Assembly: GCA_023079485.1 (NCBI GenBank)
Contig: CM041084.1
Span: 66,931,709 to 66,995,708, forward strand
From: Archilochus colubris
Taxonomy: Eukaryota > Chordata > Aves > Apodiformes > Trochilidae
DNA: 64,000 nt
Direction of reading: 5' to 3'
Positions 24,183 through 34,510 of this stretch are shown piece by piece. The notes under the pieces were generated by a model that saw only the letters and a list, made by a program, of their open reading frames with translations, was not told where the DNA came from and made no database searches. Made by a program: the position numbers and the translations under genes. Positions within the stretch are counted from its first letter, which is position 1. Each line of letters opens with the position of its first letter.

Positions 24183-24287
24183 AACATTTCAGTGCCATAG
24201 TCTAGCAACCGCAACGGTGGTAAAAGGGTTGGACTCGATGATCTCTGAGGTCCCTTCCAACCCAGCCAGTTCTATGATTCTATGATA
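24183..24287 (+). mobile_element. CR1 3' end fragment
   Basis: The stretch matches the last part of the CR1 at 13585-14796: CAGTGCCAT, GGGTTGGACTCGATGAT, GGTCCCTTCCAACCCAGCC and the terminal TTCTATGATTCTATGAT. Only the 3' UTR is present, as expected for 5'-truncated insertion. Confidence 0.9.
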
Positions 24288-26036
24288 ACAAGCAATCATA
24301 CAGCAAAACCACCTTCACTTCTTGTTGGATTCCTGTCTTGAAAAATACCATGGATTATATCAGCATCGCTGATATAATTAGGTTAGAAGCATCACTTACA
24401 TTTCATGCAACTACTACACACCAAACTCTTCAAGCATTATTCCTAACTTTAATCCCCTAGAACTTACTCTCTTGCCTACTGTAGCAATCAAATTTTCCTT
24501 TTTATTCTGGACTTCTATAGCATTTGTATTTCAGGCATTACGAAGTACTTTATCAAAATATGTCTATCAACATGTTTCCAGATCAATATGGTAAGTATCA
24601 ACATTGCATGCCATTGATCTGGAAGTTATCCCATGACTGCAGAACTGTCCAGCTGCTTGATATGATACATATTTAGCAGGCAACATGATGCCCATGAAAT
24701 CCCCTGGTGTTGCACATAGCCATAGGAAATCAGAAGAGTAAAACTAAAGCCAATAAGCAAAACAAAATGGAGCATTTCCTTCAGTTTGAAGCCTGCAGCG
24801 TGTGAGAGATCATAAACCAGCAAAGGTTTAGGAGCAGTGGTAAAACAGCTTTTCCCTTACCAACACAAGTTTCACAACAACAAAAAACATTACTGGTTTT
24901 GTGAGTTTGTGTTTTTTTTCCCCCTATTATTACTATTCTTACCATCTCACTTCAAAAACTGCACAGCATTCTGCAGTTCAGTTCAAAAAGAGATGGTCAC
25001 AAAAAATGACTAAGAGCTTCTTCCCTCTGAACTCTTAGATAGAATTTTCCAAAATACACAAATAACTTAGGAGCATAGCTGAATTTGAAACATGGAATTT
25101 TCTCCTCCTATTAAAATTCCTTTTCCATAGGGTAAATCATTTTTTTTTCAAAAGGACAGTTATTCAAAGTCTCCTTTTGACACTGTGAAAATCTTACTCA
25201 TTACAGGTAATGGTTAAATGATAATTTGATACATTTGTGACTGAAATCCCCAAATTCTTGTGATTTATAGTCCTTCCAACTCTACAGTGGATAGGATCTC
25301 ACTGCATAAAACACTGTCCATCAAAAACTACAGAACAGGGAAGAAGTGAGAAAAACAACACCGCAGAAGCAGGGAAAAGATCCCAAACATTCACAAACTG
25401 AAAAAAATAATTAAAAGGGATTATAACACCACAACAATCAATTATCATTCTGACCCTCAAAGAAAAATAATGAAGAAGAACAGCAGCGTACCAGGAAAGA
25501 ACAAGCTTTCTTAAAGAGTTGAGTACAGTGTCATAAAGCTGAAATAGTGTACCACAAGGAACAATTCAGCCAAGTATAACAAAACATCCAATATGTACCA
25601 CAGAATGTAACAGATGTTGCCTTTCACACCAGTTTATAGTCTCTGCAGGTATTTAATCGAAATGCCTTCATTTATTTTTTAACAGCTACACATTTAAAAT
25701 ATTAGTAACTATTCCAGATACTGTCACTATTATTTCATTCTCAAAGTGCTTATTTACCCCAAGAGATGCAGAAAGCCAAGGCACAGGCTGCCTTCCTTCC
25801 TCAGACCAAATGCCGAAACCAAAGACTCTTGTACATATGAATACTCAGAAACCACTCTTAACAATTATCATATGTATCCCTGCAATTAAGAAAAACATAT
25901 CTCTAGGCCCATCCCCATAAACTGTAACAATAAAACAGCATTAAGTTTTAAAACAGAGGAGCCTGGGGGTAAAAAACAACAACAAAAAAATCACCTGCCC
26001 TTTAGAGAACTATAGTTCTATAGAACTATAGAACAT
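24288..26036. other. Non-coding stretch, nothing recognised
   Basis: AT-rich sequence with short homopolymer runs and no gene or transposon signature that I can support. Confidence 0.5.
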
Positions 26037-26170
26037 CCATCACAGGATGGTTTGGGTTGGAAGGGACCTTAAAGACCATCTAGTTCCAACCTCCCTGCAT
26101 GGGCAGGGACACCTCCCACTAGACCCTAGGTTGCTTGTCTTAATTGGTCCTGGCTTGGTGTCCAGATAAA
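26037..26170 (-). mobile_element. CR1 3' fragment (minus strand)
   Basis: The + strand reads ATCACAGGATGGTTTGGGTT, GGAAGGGACCTTAAAGACCA and TAGTTCCAACC, GGGCAGGGACACCTCCCACT, which is the reverse complement of a CR1 subfamily 3' end different from the ATTCTATG copy at 14.8 kb. The distal boundary is approximate. A short inverted repeat (CTATAGTTCTATAG) precedes it at about 26009-26030. Confidence 0.85.
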
Positions 26171-28440
26171 GTTCAGGTGTGGCTTCTCTCGAAGGAATGA
26201 GGATGCAGTTAATATAATCAAGTGATCATTTTAGCTTCCCCATACCAATGCTCTAGTACCACAGGACACAACGGAGCTCATTTGAGCAGTAACTATCCTT
26301 TAAATTTTCTTCAGGCTTACAATGATGCACATAAACAGAAGGCTCGAAGAATCACATGTGCCCCGGTCATAGCAGAGGTGATAACCACTCACTGCAGAAG
26401 AACAGGACTTCTGAGACCATAATACATGGCTTTCAAGAAAATGCAATAATAAAATACATAAGAAAATAGCTATTCCAGTCAACAGTGTCAATCCAACTGC
26501 ACAAGGGTGATGACTTTCTGCAAAAAAATTGTTCTTCCCTCCTTTAGTATAACAAAAGTTAAGCCAGGAGAGGGAGATGAGAGGAACGTCCCTCGGTATG
26601 TTTTCTTTGCATTTGATAGTAAATTGCATGTGATTACTGCTTATTCTAAACACATGAAGTTTCCATTTTCATTAATAAATAAATAAAACCACAAAAACTG
26701 TCAGGGAGATTCAGGAACAGGATAACAGGATAACAGAATCAGCATCTGGGGCTATTTCAAAATCATTTATAATTACTTCACAAATATTAAATCAATAGTA
26801 CTCTTGTAAAGAAAATTTAATTACACATTTTGCTTTCCTTCCAATTATTCTCTCATCTTATACAGCTGAAAACATAGGCATCAAAATTTTATTTCTCATC
26901 ATAAGAAAGAGGGCTGTTGTGAAATCAGCCACACTCACCCACAGAATGATTTAACGTAACTCTGCTGAACTTGCAAAGCAAGGTTTTGTTCTGTACATGG
27001 CAGACCCACATATTTTAAGCTGTCTGAAGCCCATGACAAAAACAAAGGGCAGGGCTGCCACTGCTTTCAGGAAAGATGATAAATCTGGAGACACAAAGTA
27101 AGTGTTTTAACACTGTATTAAGGACCACAGCCACCAAGTGCTCCACAGGTGGGGGCGTAGCAGCACCTCAGATGGATTCCACTTCTCATGTGGCAATCTG
27201 TGTCAATATGGCTTGGGGTACAAGGAGAATTTAGTCCCATGGGCAACTAAAGCACATGCTTGCCTTACATATTTCTGTTCAAGTCTCCTGAAAGCTAGCC
27301 CAAAACACAGGGTTTTGTAACTGACATGGGAAGGCCTCAAAAGCATGATGCTTATCAAAGTACCTCAGTTGATAACTTAAATTTTTTACAAAACCACAGC
27401 ATTTCCTCTAGTTTGGGTTTTATAAAGAGAATATCCAAGAAATTTGTTATATATGGAAAATCCCAGTTTCCAGAAGCCTAAAAGGACTGCTAAAACATAA
27501 CATGACTTGACATAAGATGACTTCAGATAATTCATATGTATCTATTACTTTAATTCAGAAGCATGGAACTATTTTTATTCTATGCAATAAACTGTAAATT
27601 GTTATCAGATGTGCAACTGACTCAAATGATAACACTCAAAGTTCATATACAGTTAAATATGAGCTCAATTAGTAGCAGCAATTGAAGCAATTTTGCCAGA
27701 GCAACATCAAAAGTATAAAAACATTTACTATATACAAAACATACCATGGAGAAAGTAGGAATCCTGTAATGATTATCAGTAAACCATATTACTGATACTT
27801 TTTAAAAATCAGTATTAAATGCAGCTGGGGATCACACCTGTAATTTACAAGGTCAGGTTTATTCTACAGTTGGAAAACTTTCAGCAGAAGAGAATGTTAG
27901 GTATATGGTGCTTCCAGCAGCAGAAGTATCAGGATGCCTCTCAAAATAATAACAGAAATGCTTAAGTAGAAAAAGAGCCACAGTAGAGCCTTAGAGAAGA
28001 ATACAAATCAAGACAAACAGGCAGAATCTATTTTTTGAATGGTTCAACTAACCTGCTGCTCTGTGGACTGTACAACACACAAGCACTGTGTACACCAATT
28101 CCTGCTCTCTTCAAGGCCACTTTCAACACATGAGGGCCTGTATGTTAAATTTACCCCAAGTACAGAGTCATTTTCTTTCTGAAAACCAGCACAGATAAGG
28201 AACCTTAGAGGAGGCCACTGATAAAACTCCTGTGATCATTTCTCAGTGCTGGTAAAAAAAAGTAAGAAAAAAAAATAAACTGGTATTTCTCATCACAGAG
28301 AAGTGTGAGCATCACACATTTCTCACCAAGCACAGAGGCAGGAAATCCCCGCCAACCTCCTTCAGAGAATCTCACTACTTAACCTGAACACTATCTGAGT
28401 TAGAACTACCCAGGTCAACAACAAAATTTAATTTAAGACA
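26171..28440. other. Non-coding stretch, nothing recognised
   Basis: No exon or transposon was recognised. A 117-codon minus-strand open frame at 26300-26653 has no recognisable domain and is taken as chance. Confidence 0.5.
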
Positions 28441-29051
28441 GGATACTAAGAGAGAAATCGCTCACGTAGGGTTGCAACACATCAGGCCCTGGCACAGGGA
28501 CACGGGGAAACATTCACTTGAAACTTACAGCGCGATTTGGATGCGATGCCCAAACGCCCACCACCTGTTGCTCCTGTCGGGGCCCTACACCCACCCCACT
28601 TTGCCAGCAGCCACCCCTCCATACAACACACCGACAAAACAGCCCCTGGTGCGCACAAACACCCTACTGTCACCCAACGCTGGTTTTATTTTACCCCTAT
28701 CGCTTAGGCCTTCCCCTACACCCCCCACCCCCGGTTCGGGCCGCTCAGAGCCGCACTGACGAAGCCCGAGCGGAGCCCCCGCGGGTCGAGGCAGCCTGAG
28801 GCTTGACCCATAACCCGGGGGCGCAGCCCAACAGAGAGCGGCCCCGCGGATCTACCCCACCTGCTACGCCGGAAGGGGCAAACCCAGGAGGACTGCTCGG
28901 GCCTGGCATCTGCCCCGAGCCCTCACGGCTGCCCCAGCCGGGGGAGTGCCTTCCCCCCGCGCCGCTCAGGCCACGGCCCCGCCCCGGCCCTTGCGTTGGG
29001 CCCCGGCCGAGCCGCAGCCGCTGCCCGACCGCTCGCCGCTCCTCCACTCAC

Positions 29052-29200
29052 CGCCAGGCCGTACGCTTCTGCTTCTGCCGCTACCGCGGCTGCCCCCGCC
29101 CCTGCCTGCCCGCCGCGGAGGCGCGCAGAGAAGCCCGGCGCAGGCGGCTGAAGGCGGCTCCGGGGGCCGGCGCGGCCCCGGGCGCTGCGGGCGGGGAAAG
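29052..29200 (-). other. FARS2: Candidate FARS2 non-coding exon 1
   Basis: On the minus strand the sequence reads GGCCTGGCG then GTGAGTGG, so the exon would end at 29052 with the intron starting at 29051. The donor matches consensus. The exon start is unknown and is set only approximately inside the CpG island. FARS2 charges mitochondrial tRNA-Phe in the matrix. The assignment rests on mammalian synteny, because no FARS2 coding sequence is visible here. A second, weaker possible donor (CTAC then GTGAGC on the minus strand) lies near 28460. Confidence 0.4.
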
Positions 29201-29238
29201 GGGCCTCGCCGCGGGAGGACCCGCCTGTTGTGGGTAAC

Positions 29239-29324
29239 ATGGCAGCGTCCAGCCGGGCCCAGGTGCTGCGGCTTTACCGGGCCCTGTTACGGGAAAGCCA
29301 GCGTTTCGACGGCTACAATTACAG
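29239..29324 (+). CDS. LYRM4: LYRM4 (ISD11) coding exon 1
   Basis: Encodes residues 1-28 plus two bases of codon 29, starting [20 protein letters not shown]. The family-defining LYR tripeptide is at residues 12-14. LYRM4/ISD11 is a small mitochondrial matrix protein that binds and stabilises the cysteine desulfurase NFS1 together with acyl carrier protein, and so is needed for iron-sulfur cluster assembly on ISCU. The start has a strong context (A at -3, G at +4) and matches the known vertebrate N-terminus. The exon ends CAG before the donor GTGAGC. Residues such as R11 and D24 differ from the human protein as I recall it; no disabling change is seen. Confidence 0.96.
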
Positions 29325-32300
29325 GTGAGCTCCCGGCCCGGGCGGGGATGGGCTTCGGGGCAGGCAGCTGCCCCTGACGCCGCTTATTTCCGCGAAAGAA
29401 TAGGGGTAACGATGGGGAAACGGGGAATGCCGGCGTTTTTTATGGGGGCTGGGCCGGGTTCGCGTGAGGAGCTCGTCTTCGGGGGGTGCGGGAAAGCTGT
29501 GACCTCCGGGGACCCCACGGAGGAGCGGCCGCCGGCCCAGGCCGAGCCCTGCCCTGCCCTGAGGGAGGCCTTTCCGGGCCTGGGCCCGGGCACGATTCGA
29601 GGGGGCCAGAGGAGGGTGATCCCCCGATCCAAGGGCTTGGCCACAGGCTGCCCCAAAGCCTAAGGTGATGAACCCTCCCTGTCACAGGAGGAAGGGACAG
29701 AACGGAGATCGTCCCATCCTGGAAAAGCTCGTGTCTAGTCTGGATGCCGCCCGTCTGGTAGGGGAGAGCCGGGGCCGCGCTGCAGCCTTGGATGTGCGGG
29801 AGAAGGGCGGCTCTGCTGCTACTCATGGGCACCATGTGCTGTACCTGAGGTCAGGGGGTGAGGGAGCAGGATTCACCTGTCCAGCCAGACGGGATGCCAT
29901 GCTGCACGGCCGACTGCCTTCCCTGGGTGTTGGTGAAAGATGTGCACAGGTATTTTGGCGAAGAGTATGCCTGCTTGTGTGCCAGAGGCATAGCCTTGGC
30001 CTCCTTTAGCTACACACTGGTTTCACAGGGGGGCTTCTTGCTGACACAGGCAAAATAATATTGCCCACTGGCCATTTGTTGGCTTTACCAGGCAGTTGGA
30101 TCATGGAGAGGGACATGTGGGCTGTCTTTGCTGTGAACCATCTCCAGCCTGGCAAGAGTTGGAAAGGGAAGCCTTTGAACTTGCATAACATGGCAAGGTC
30201 GGCGCTTTTCCAGGCATAAGTATTCTCTCGTGTGAGGGAGTGCCTTGGAAAGAAAGCCTGTGGAGGTAGAAGCCTTCAACTCTTGCTGGTGGAGCACAGG
30301 GGACTTGGGGAATTGTTGGCATCTCCTGTGTACACTATACTCGAAACCCAGCCCACCTCTCCAGGTATTCCAGAAATGAACTGTGTACTTGACAGGTCTT
30401 GGCTCTATGGAAATTTTTGCATGTGTCTCAAAGGTAAGGCTGTCAGGTAACAGTAGGTGCACCAGTGAGATTTTTGCATAACGTAATGTAAAACTTGTAG
30501 TTCTGGGTTTTTTAGTGTTTTTATACTTGTGAATTTTAAAGGATATAAAATACTGAGAAATGTGTTTACCAAGGTTATCAGTCATTTATGCCACCATATC
30601 AGGGTGCATGTTTTCCGTTTCCTGAAAGATCTTAAGTTTTAATGGCCCTGTCCTGAGATACTATGAAGTCTGCGACTGTGTAAAATCTTGTGGTATATAC
30701 ACATTTGTGAGCACTAGAAACAGAAATAATAAACAGCTGTTACATGTAGAGATCTGCTGGGACCAGAACAACTATTCTGTCTCTACAGTTTTATGTAGCT
30801 AAAATGGACACCCTGTTTGCTTCTTCTGTGCCAAGATAAGCAGTCCTGCCATGTCCTCAGGGCTGCCGTAATGTGATATGGTTATACCCTGGAGTAAACC
30901 TAATGACTTCGTAAAGATCCAACTTGTAGCAAAGTAGAAAGTATTCATTTTATTGATTCATGACTTCAGTTAGAGAATTTCAGAATATTTTATTATTGCA
31001 CAGAGTGCATATTTGTATGTGTACATCTGAAGTGTATCATCAGCTGGTTGGTGTCTCCTTATTTGCTTGGTATCCTTTTTCCCTTAAACGTGTACATATA
31101 GATTTGATGGAAAATTCAGGGGTTTTTGTGCCTTTCCCAGTACATACATTCTGTGTGTCACTTCTATATGTCAAATTTGGTAGTGCCAAATTGTCTTCCA
31201 CCTCCCAAAAGAACTTTTAGTTTTGTAACTGTAAAGAGTAACATTTATGCCTTACAGTAGAATAACAGCAGACAGGAGCATCTCCAGGTCCTGTAGTAAA
31301 TGTTGTGGAATGTTTGGGGGTTGTGTGCCAGGTTTTAGCAGCAGAGAGTAGACTTCAAGTAATTCAGTAGACTGTAAGTAATTTGATTTCTGCCTTGTTA
31401 CCTATGCACACAGTCTGAGTAAAGAAAGTTATTTGTATTGGAGGAAAATCAATATGCAAATGGAGATGCTAGGTATTGAGTAAAAAAGGTGTTCTGTAAT
31501 GAGTGTTCTCTTCTGCTTGGTTGGCACAAATCAGATCCTCTGGTGGTTTATAATGTTCAGGATTACAGTCTCAAATAAATTGATTCGAGGGATAATTTCT
31601 AAGGATTTGTGTTCTTAATAATGATTTTATGGTGTGTCTGTTTTGTTACTGTAAACAAAAGAATTTGTAAACTTTTGAAAGCTGTTAAAACACATCTGGT
31701 TGCAAATAAGAATAATGTCAACTTTTTTTCTAACATAACTGAAGCTCAGTGGTCAAAACATACGGGAATCTAGTGGTAGAAGGTTTTCTCTTGAAGGGTA
31801 GTGCAGGACTGGAGCAGGTCACCTGGAGAGATTTCACATCTCAGTTTCTGAAGATTTTCATGGCAGGATTAACCAAACTGCACCATGGCTGACCTGACGT
31901 TGTTGCATGTAGGCCTATTTCAACTGGAAGGTTGGCTAGAATAAGCTCCAGAGATTCTAGCTAACCAACATCACTGTGCTTTCCAGGACCCTGCCTTCCT
32001 TGGCCTACACAGATACCTACAGTGGCAGATACTCTATGACGTGCTTCTGGATCATCTTCTTTCTAATTGTTTAGTTTCTTTCAGTTATAGGTAAACTCAG
32101 AAACTTTGGGGTTCTCTGTTAGGAATTTTCTGCAAATAAATTATTTGGTTTTTTAAAGCTATTTCTTGATTTACATTCATTCCAGTTAACTGGTGGATGT
32201 TGTGTTTTTATATATAGATATATTTTTCTTGTCTTTGTGAATGACACTTAAATGGATTTTGATTTTTTTATTGGAATGTGCAATATATTTGATTAATGCA

Positions 32301-32544
32301 TAAAACTAACCAGAATCTAGAAGGATTGGGGAAGATAATTTATCAAAAGGTTTTGCTTTCGAAACTGCATGCACACAGATTAATCTGAGATGTGTCCTTC
32401 AGGATTTTAAACCAGTAAATTTGATTTTTGCAAATCTGTGCTAACCTAAGAACAAAGCTGAGCAAACTAAGTTACACTGAGTTTTTTCAGTGCCATTTGC
32501 CTTTCCTACCTTGAATGATAGAGTTATTGATGTGATTTTAGGGA

Positions 32545-32605
32545 ATCATGGGACATGGGACCATCAAACATCCCACATTGGAAGGGAACTCCAAAGATCA
32601 CCCGA
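32545..32605 (-). mobile_element. Possible very old CR1 3' fragment
   Basis: CATTGGAAGGGAACTCCAAA and GATCACCC on + resemble the reverse complement of a CR1 3' end (GGAAGGGACCT..AAAGATCAT). It is short and diverged. Confidence 0.35.
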
Positions 32606-33740
32606 AAGGCAGCCAAAGTGAAACTGTAAAAAGGACTGAGATGATAACACTCTCAGTTGAATTAAAACATGGAAATCCATGCACTTTTGGGGAAAATGTG
32701 GAGACAAAATTACAAAATGTGATTATGAATTATCAGACTTTGGTCTGACAACACTGAAGTATTTCCATTTGACTTCAGTATCCATATATAAAATATTTTG
32801 GAGACAGAACTGTACCAAAAATCTGAAAACATAAACATTAGATATAATCAGAACATATTTCTCTGAAAAGAAATCTTAAACCAGATGAAACAATTTTTCC
32901 AAATGTTTTCATTTTTTTATAGTAGCATTTCCCAGCTGAAAATAATTCCATCAAAGTTCTGTTGGTTGTTCATCAGAAGTTGTTTTCTTGGTACTAAAAG
33001 TACAATGGTGATGGTTATTTTCCAAATATATTCACTTTACCTTCATAAAATTTTGCTGCTTCTAAACAGCAAAGGATATTTACACATCCGTTTTGATGTA
33101 ATTTTTGTAGCAGAGGAGTATTTTGAGTAAAAGTAATTTGGAGGCAGAATTTGGAGCACATATGTGTCATACAGAGTTCTGGGAAAACTAAAGTTTTATG
33201 GTTAGAAGACACATAAGTGGGGACACCCTCGCAAAACTGATTAATGGACTTTATAATTTTAGCAAAGGCACCCAAATAGGGTAAATCTGATGTGGTTGCT
33301 ATCCAAGACGTTATTTGCATTTTTTGCATAGCACAGTAGAACAGGGACATTTTTCTTCTCTACACAAGATTTAATTATCAGTAGAATTTGTTTGAGAACT
33401 AATGAGAATAATAGAAAAATTGCTGCCTCTGGCAATGATTCACGATAATAGACTTATGCATATGATTACTGGTAAATGAAAAACACTCTGTAATGTAGTA
33501 ATAGTTTTAGCTATTGAAATGCTGTCCTAACTCACCTCCTCCTTTTCTTACTCCTGAATGTGAGTTTAGCACTTAGTTCCTCACTTTATTCATCTGTGCT
33601 TTGCTGAAAATGAAAAGATGCTGACTCATAGAATAACAACGTATTGAAGACACAGTTGATACAGGCTACTGAAATTTCAAATATTCTCAGCATTCTGGAT
33701 TTTGGAAAAAATCAAGTAATTTTGCAAAAAAGGAAACAAA

Positions 33741-34077
33741 CTGCAGTGTAGCAAGACAAACCTCTTTTAGGGTACGGCACTTTCAAGGTCCAACCAGGTG
33801 TTCCAGGAGGGACTCACGAACAGTGCTCTAAGCCTATAGCCCTCAGGGTTGACTAGCCTGGATCAGTGCTATTGCTCTGAGAGCAACTGACCTCTCTGCT
33901 GGCTTGCTCAGGATTGAGCTGAGCCTGTGCTTCAAGCTTCACCTTTTATTGCCCCCCTAATCCTGCTCATGCGCAGTGGGGGCCTGCCCTAATCAGGCAC
34001 AGGTGGGCTGAACACAAGCTCATGCCCACTCCCTGGCAATTAGTGGCACCTGGTTGCCTCATTTCACTACACTGCAG
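33741..34077 (-). mobile_element. Solo LTR of the TGTAG family (33747-34071) with CTGCAG target-site duplication
   Basis: The 325-bp LTR lies between perfect 6-bp repeats CTGCAG at 33741-33746 and 34072-34077. Read on the minus strand it starts TGTAGTGAAATGAGGCAACC and ends TTGCTACA. It shares its U3-like half with the palindromic element at 824-1418, including the stretch around CATGAGCTTGTG and the AATAAA signal (TTTATT on +, 33945-33950). Its distal part differs from the palindrome arms, so it is another subfamily. No internal viral sequence remains. Confidence 0.9.
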
Positions 34078-34485
34078 TTTTTTAGAACCACTGCTACAGT
34101 AATAGATAGCAAGAGTGCTGTCTGAACTACCTCTTTTATAAAGCTCCTCCCATGTTTTCTGGTTTGCTGACCAAAAAAGTATAATCCTAGATTGTACATG
34201 GTTGTTTGCTTTTCCAAGAAAAATGGACATGAAAATAAAACTTTCTTTTTTTTTTTTTCTTGCATGTATGAATACTTGGACCATTTGTTCTGTGACTGTT
34301 TTGCACAGAACTCAGTACAGAGGATGTCTTCAGTAAGGAATACTTTAGGAATTCTTGATATTGTAATTCTTTCTCAAGAGTGAAGATGCCACAAATCATT
34401 CAGACAATATTCTGGCTAGGATGGGGTTATGAAAAATTGCCTTGGTTTTTTTTTTTTGTTTGTTTTACATTTTTTTTCTACTTTT

Positions 34486-34510
34486 TATTCTATTCTATTC
34501 TATTCTATTC
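34486..34510. repeat. (TATTC)n microsatellite
   Basis: Five TATTC units in a row, preceded by T-rich sequence from about 34446. Confidence 0.9.

Larger units (their letters stand above)
1..29051 (-). other. FARS2: Presumed FARS2 intron 1 (non-coding, repeat-bearing)
   Basis: No coding exon was recognised on either strand here. FARS2 (mitochondrial phenylalanyl-tRNA synthetase) is inferred only from the known head-to-head arrangement with LYRM4 in mammals and from a consensus donor on the minus strand at 29046-29052. In mammals the large first coding exon of FARS2 carries several hundred bases of open frame; no minus-strand open frame here resembles a class II synthetase, so that exon should lie left of the window. 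The stretch contains CR1 fragments, two of the three LTR insertions and the 2-kb 12-mer array listed separately. The rest is AT-rich single-copy-looking sequence. Confidence 0.45.
28720..29340. promoter_or_regulatory. CpG-island bidirectional promoter (LYRM4 + / FARS2 -)
   Basis: This is the only large, very GC- and CpG-rich block of its kind beside a recognised gene. No TATA box is seen. GCGCAGGCGG at 29138-29147 is close to an NRF1 site, common in promoters of nuclear-encoded mitochondrial genes. LYRM4 translation starts at 29239, while a minus-strand donor lies at 29046-29052, leaving under 200 bp for divergent starts. LYRM4 and FARS2 share such a promoter in mammals. GC-rich sequence continues into intron 1 of LYRM4 to about 29830. 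Confidence 0.8.

Noticed and set aside
1..28700. FARS2 coding exons
   Set aside because: No minus-strand frame shows class II synthetase motifs; the gene is inferred only from its presumed first exon.
28745..29240. Several GC-rich open frames in the CpG island on both strands
   Set aside because: High GC removes stops; the products are Pro/Arg/Gly/Ala-rich, and the LYRM4 start lies in a different, well-supported frame.
31740..32040. CR1-like 3' end (CTCCAGAGATTC and following)
   Set aside because: Only a few short words resemble CR1, not enough to call a fragment.
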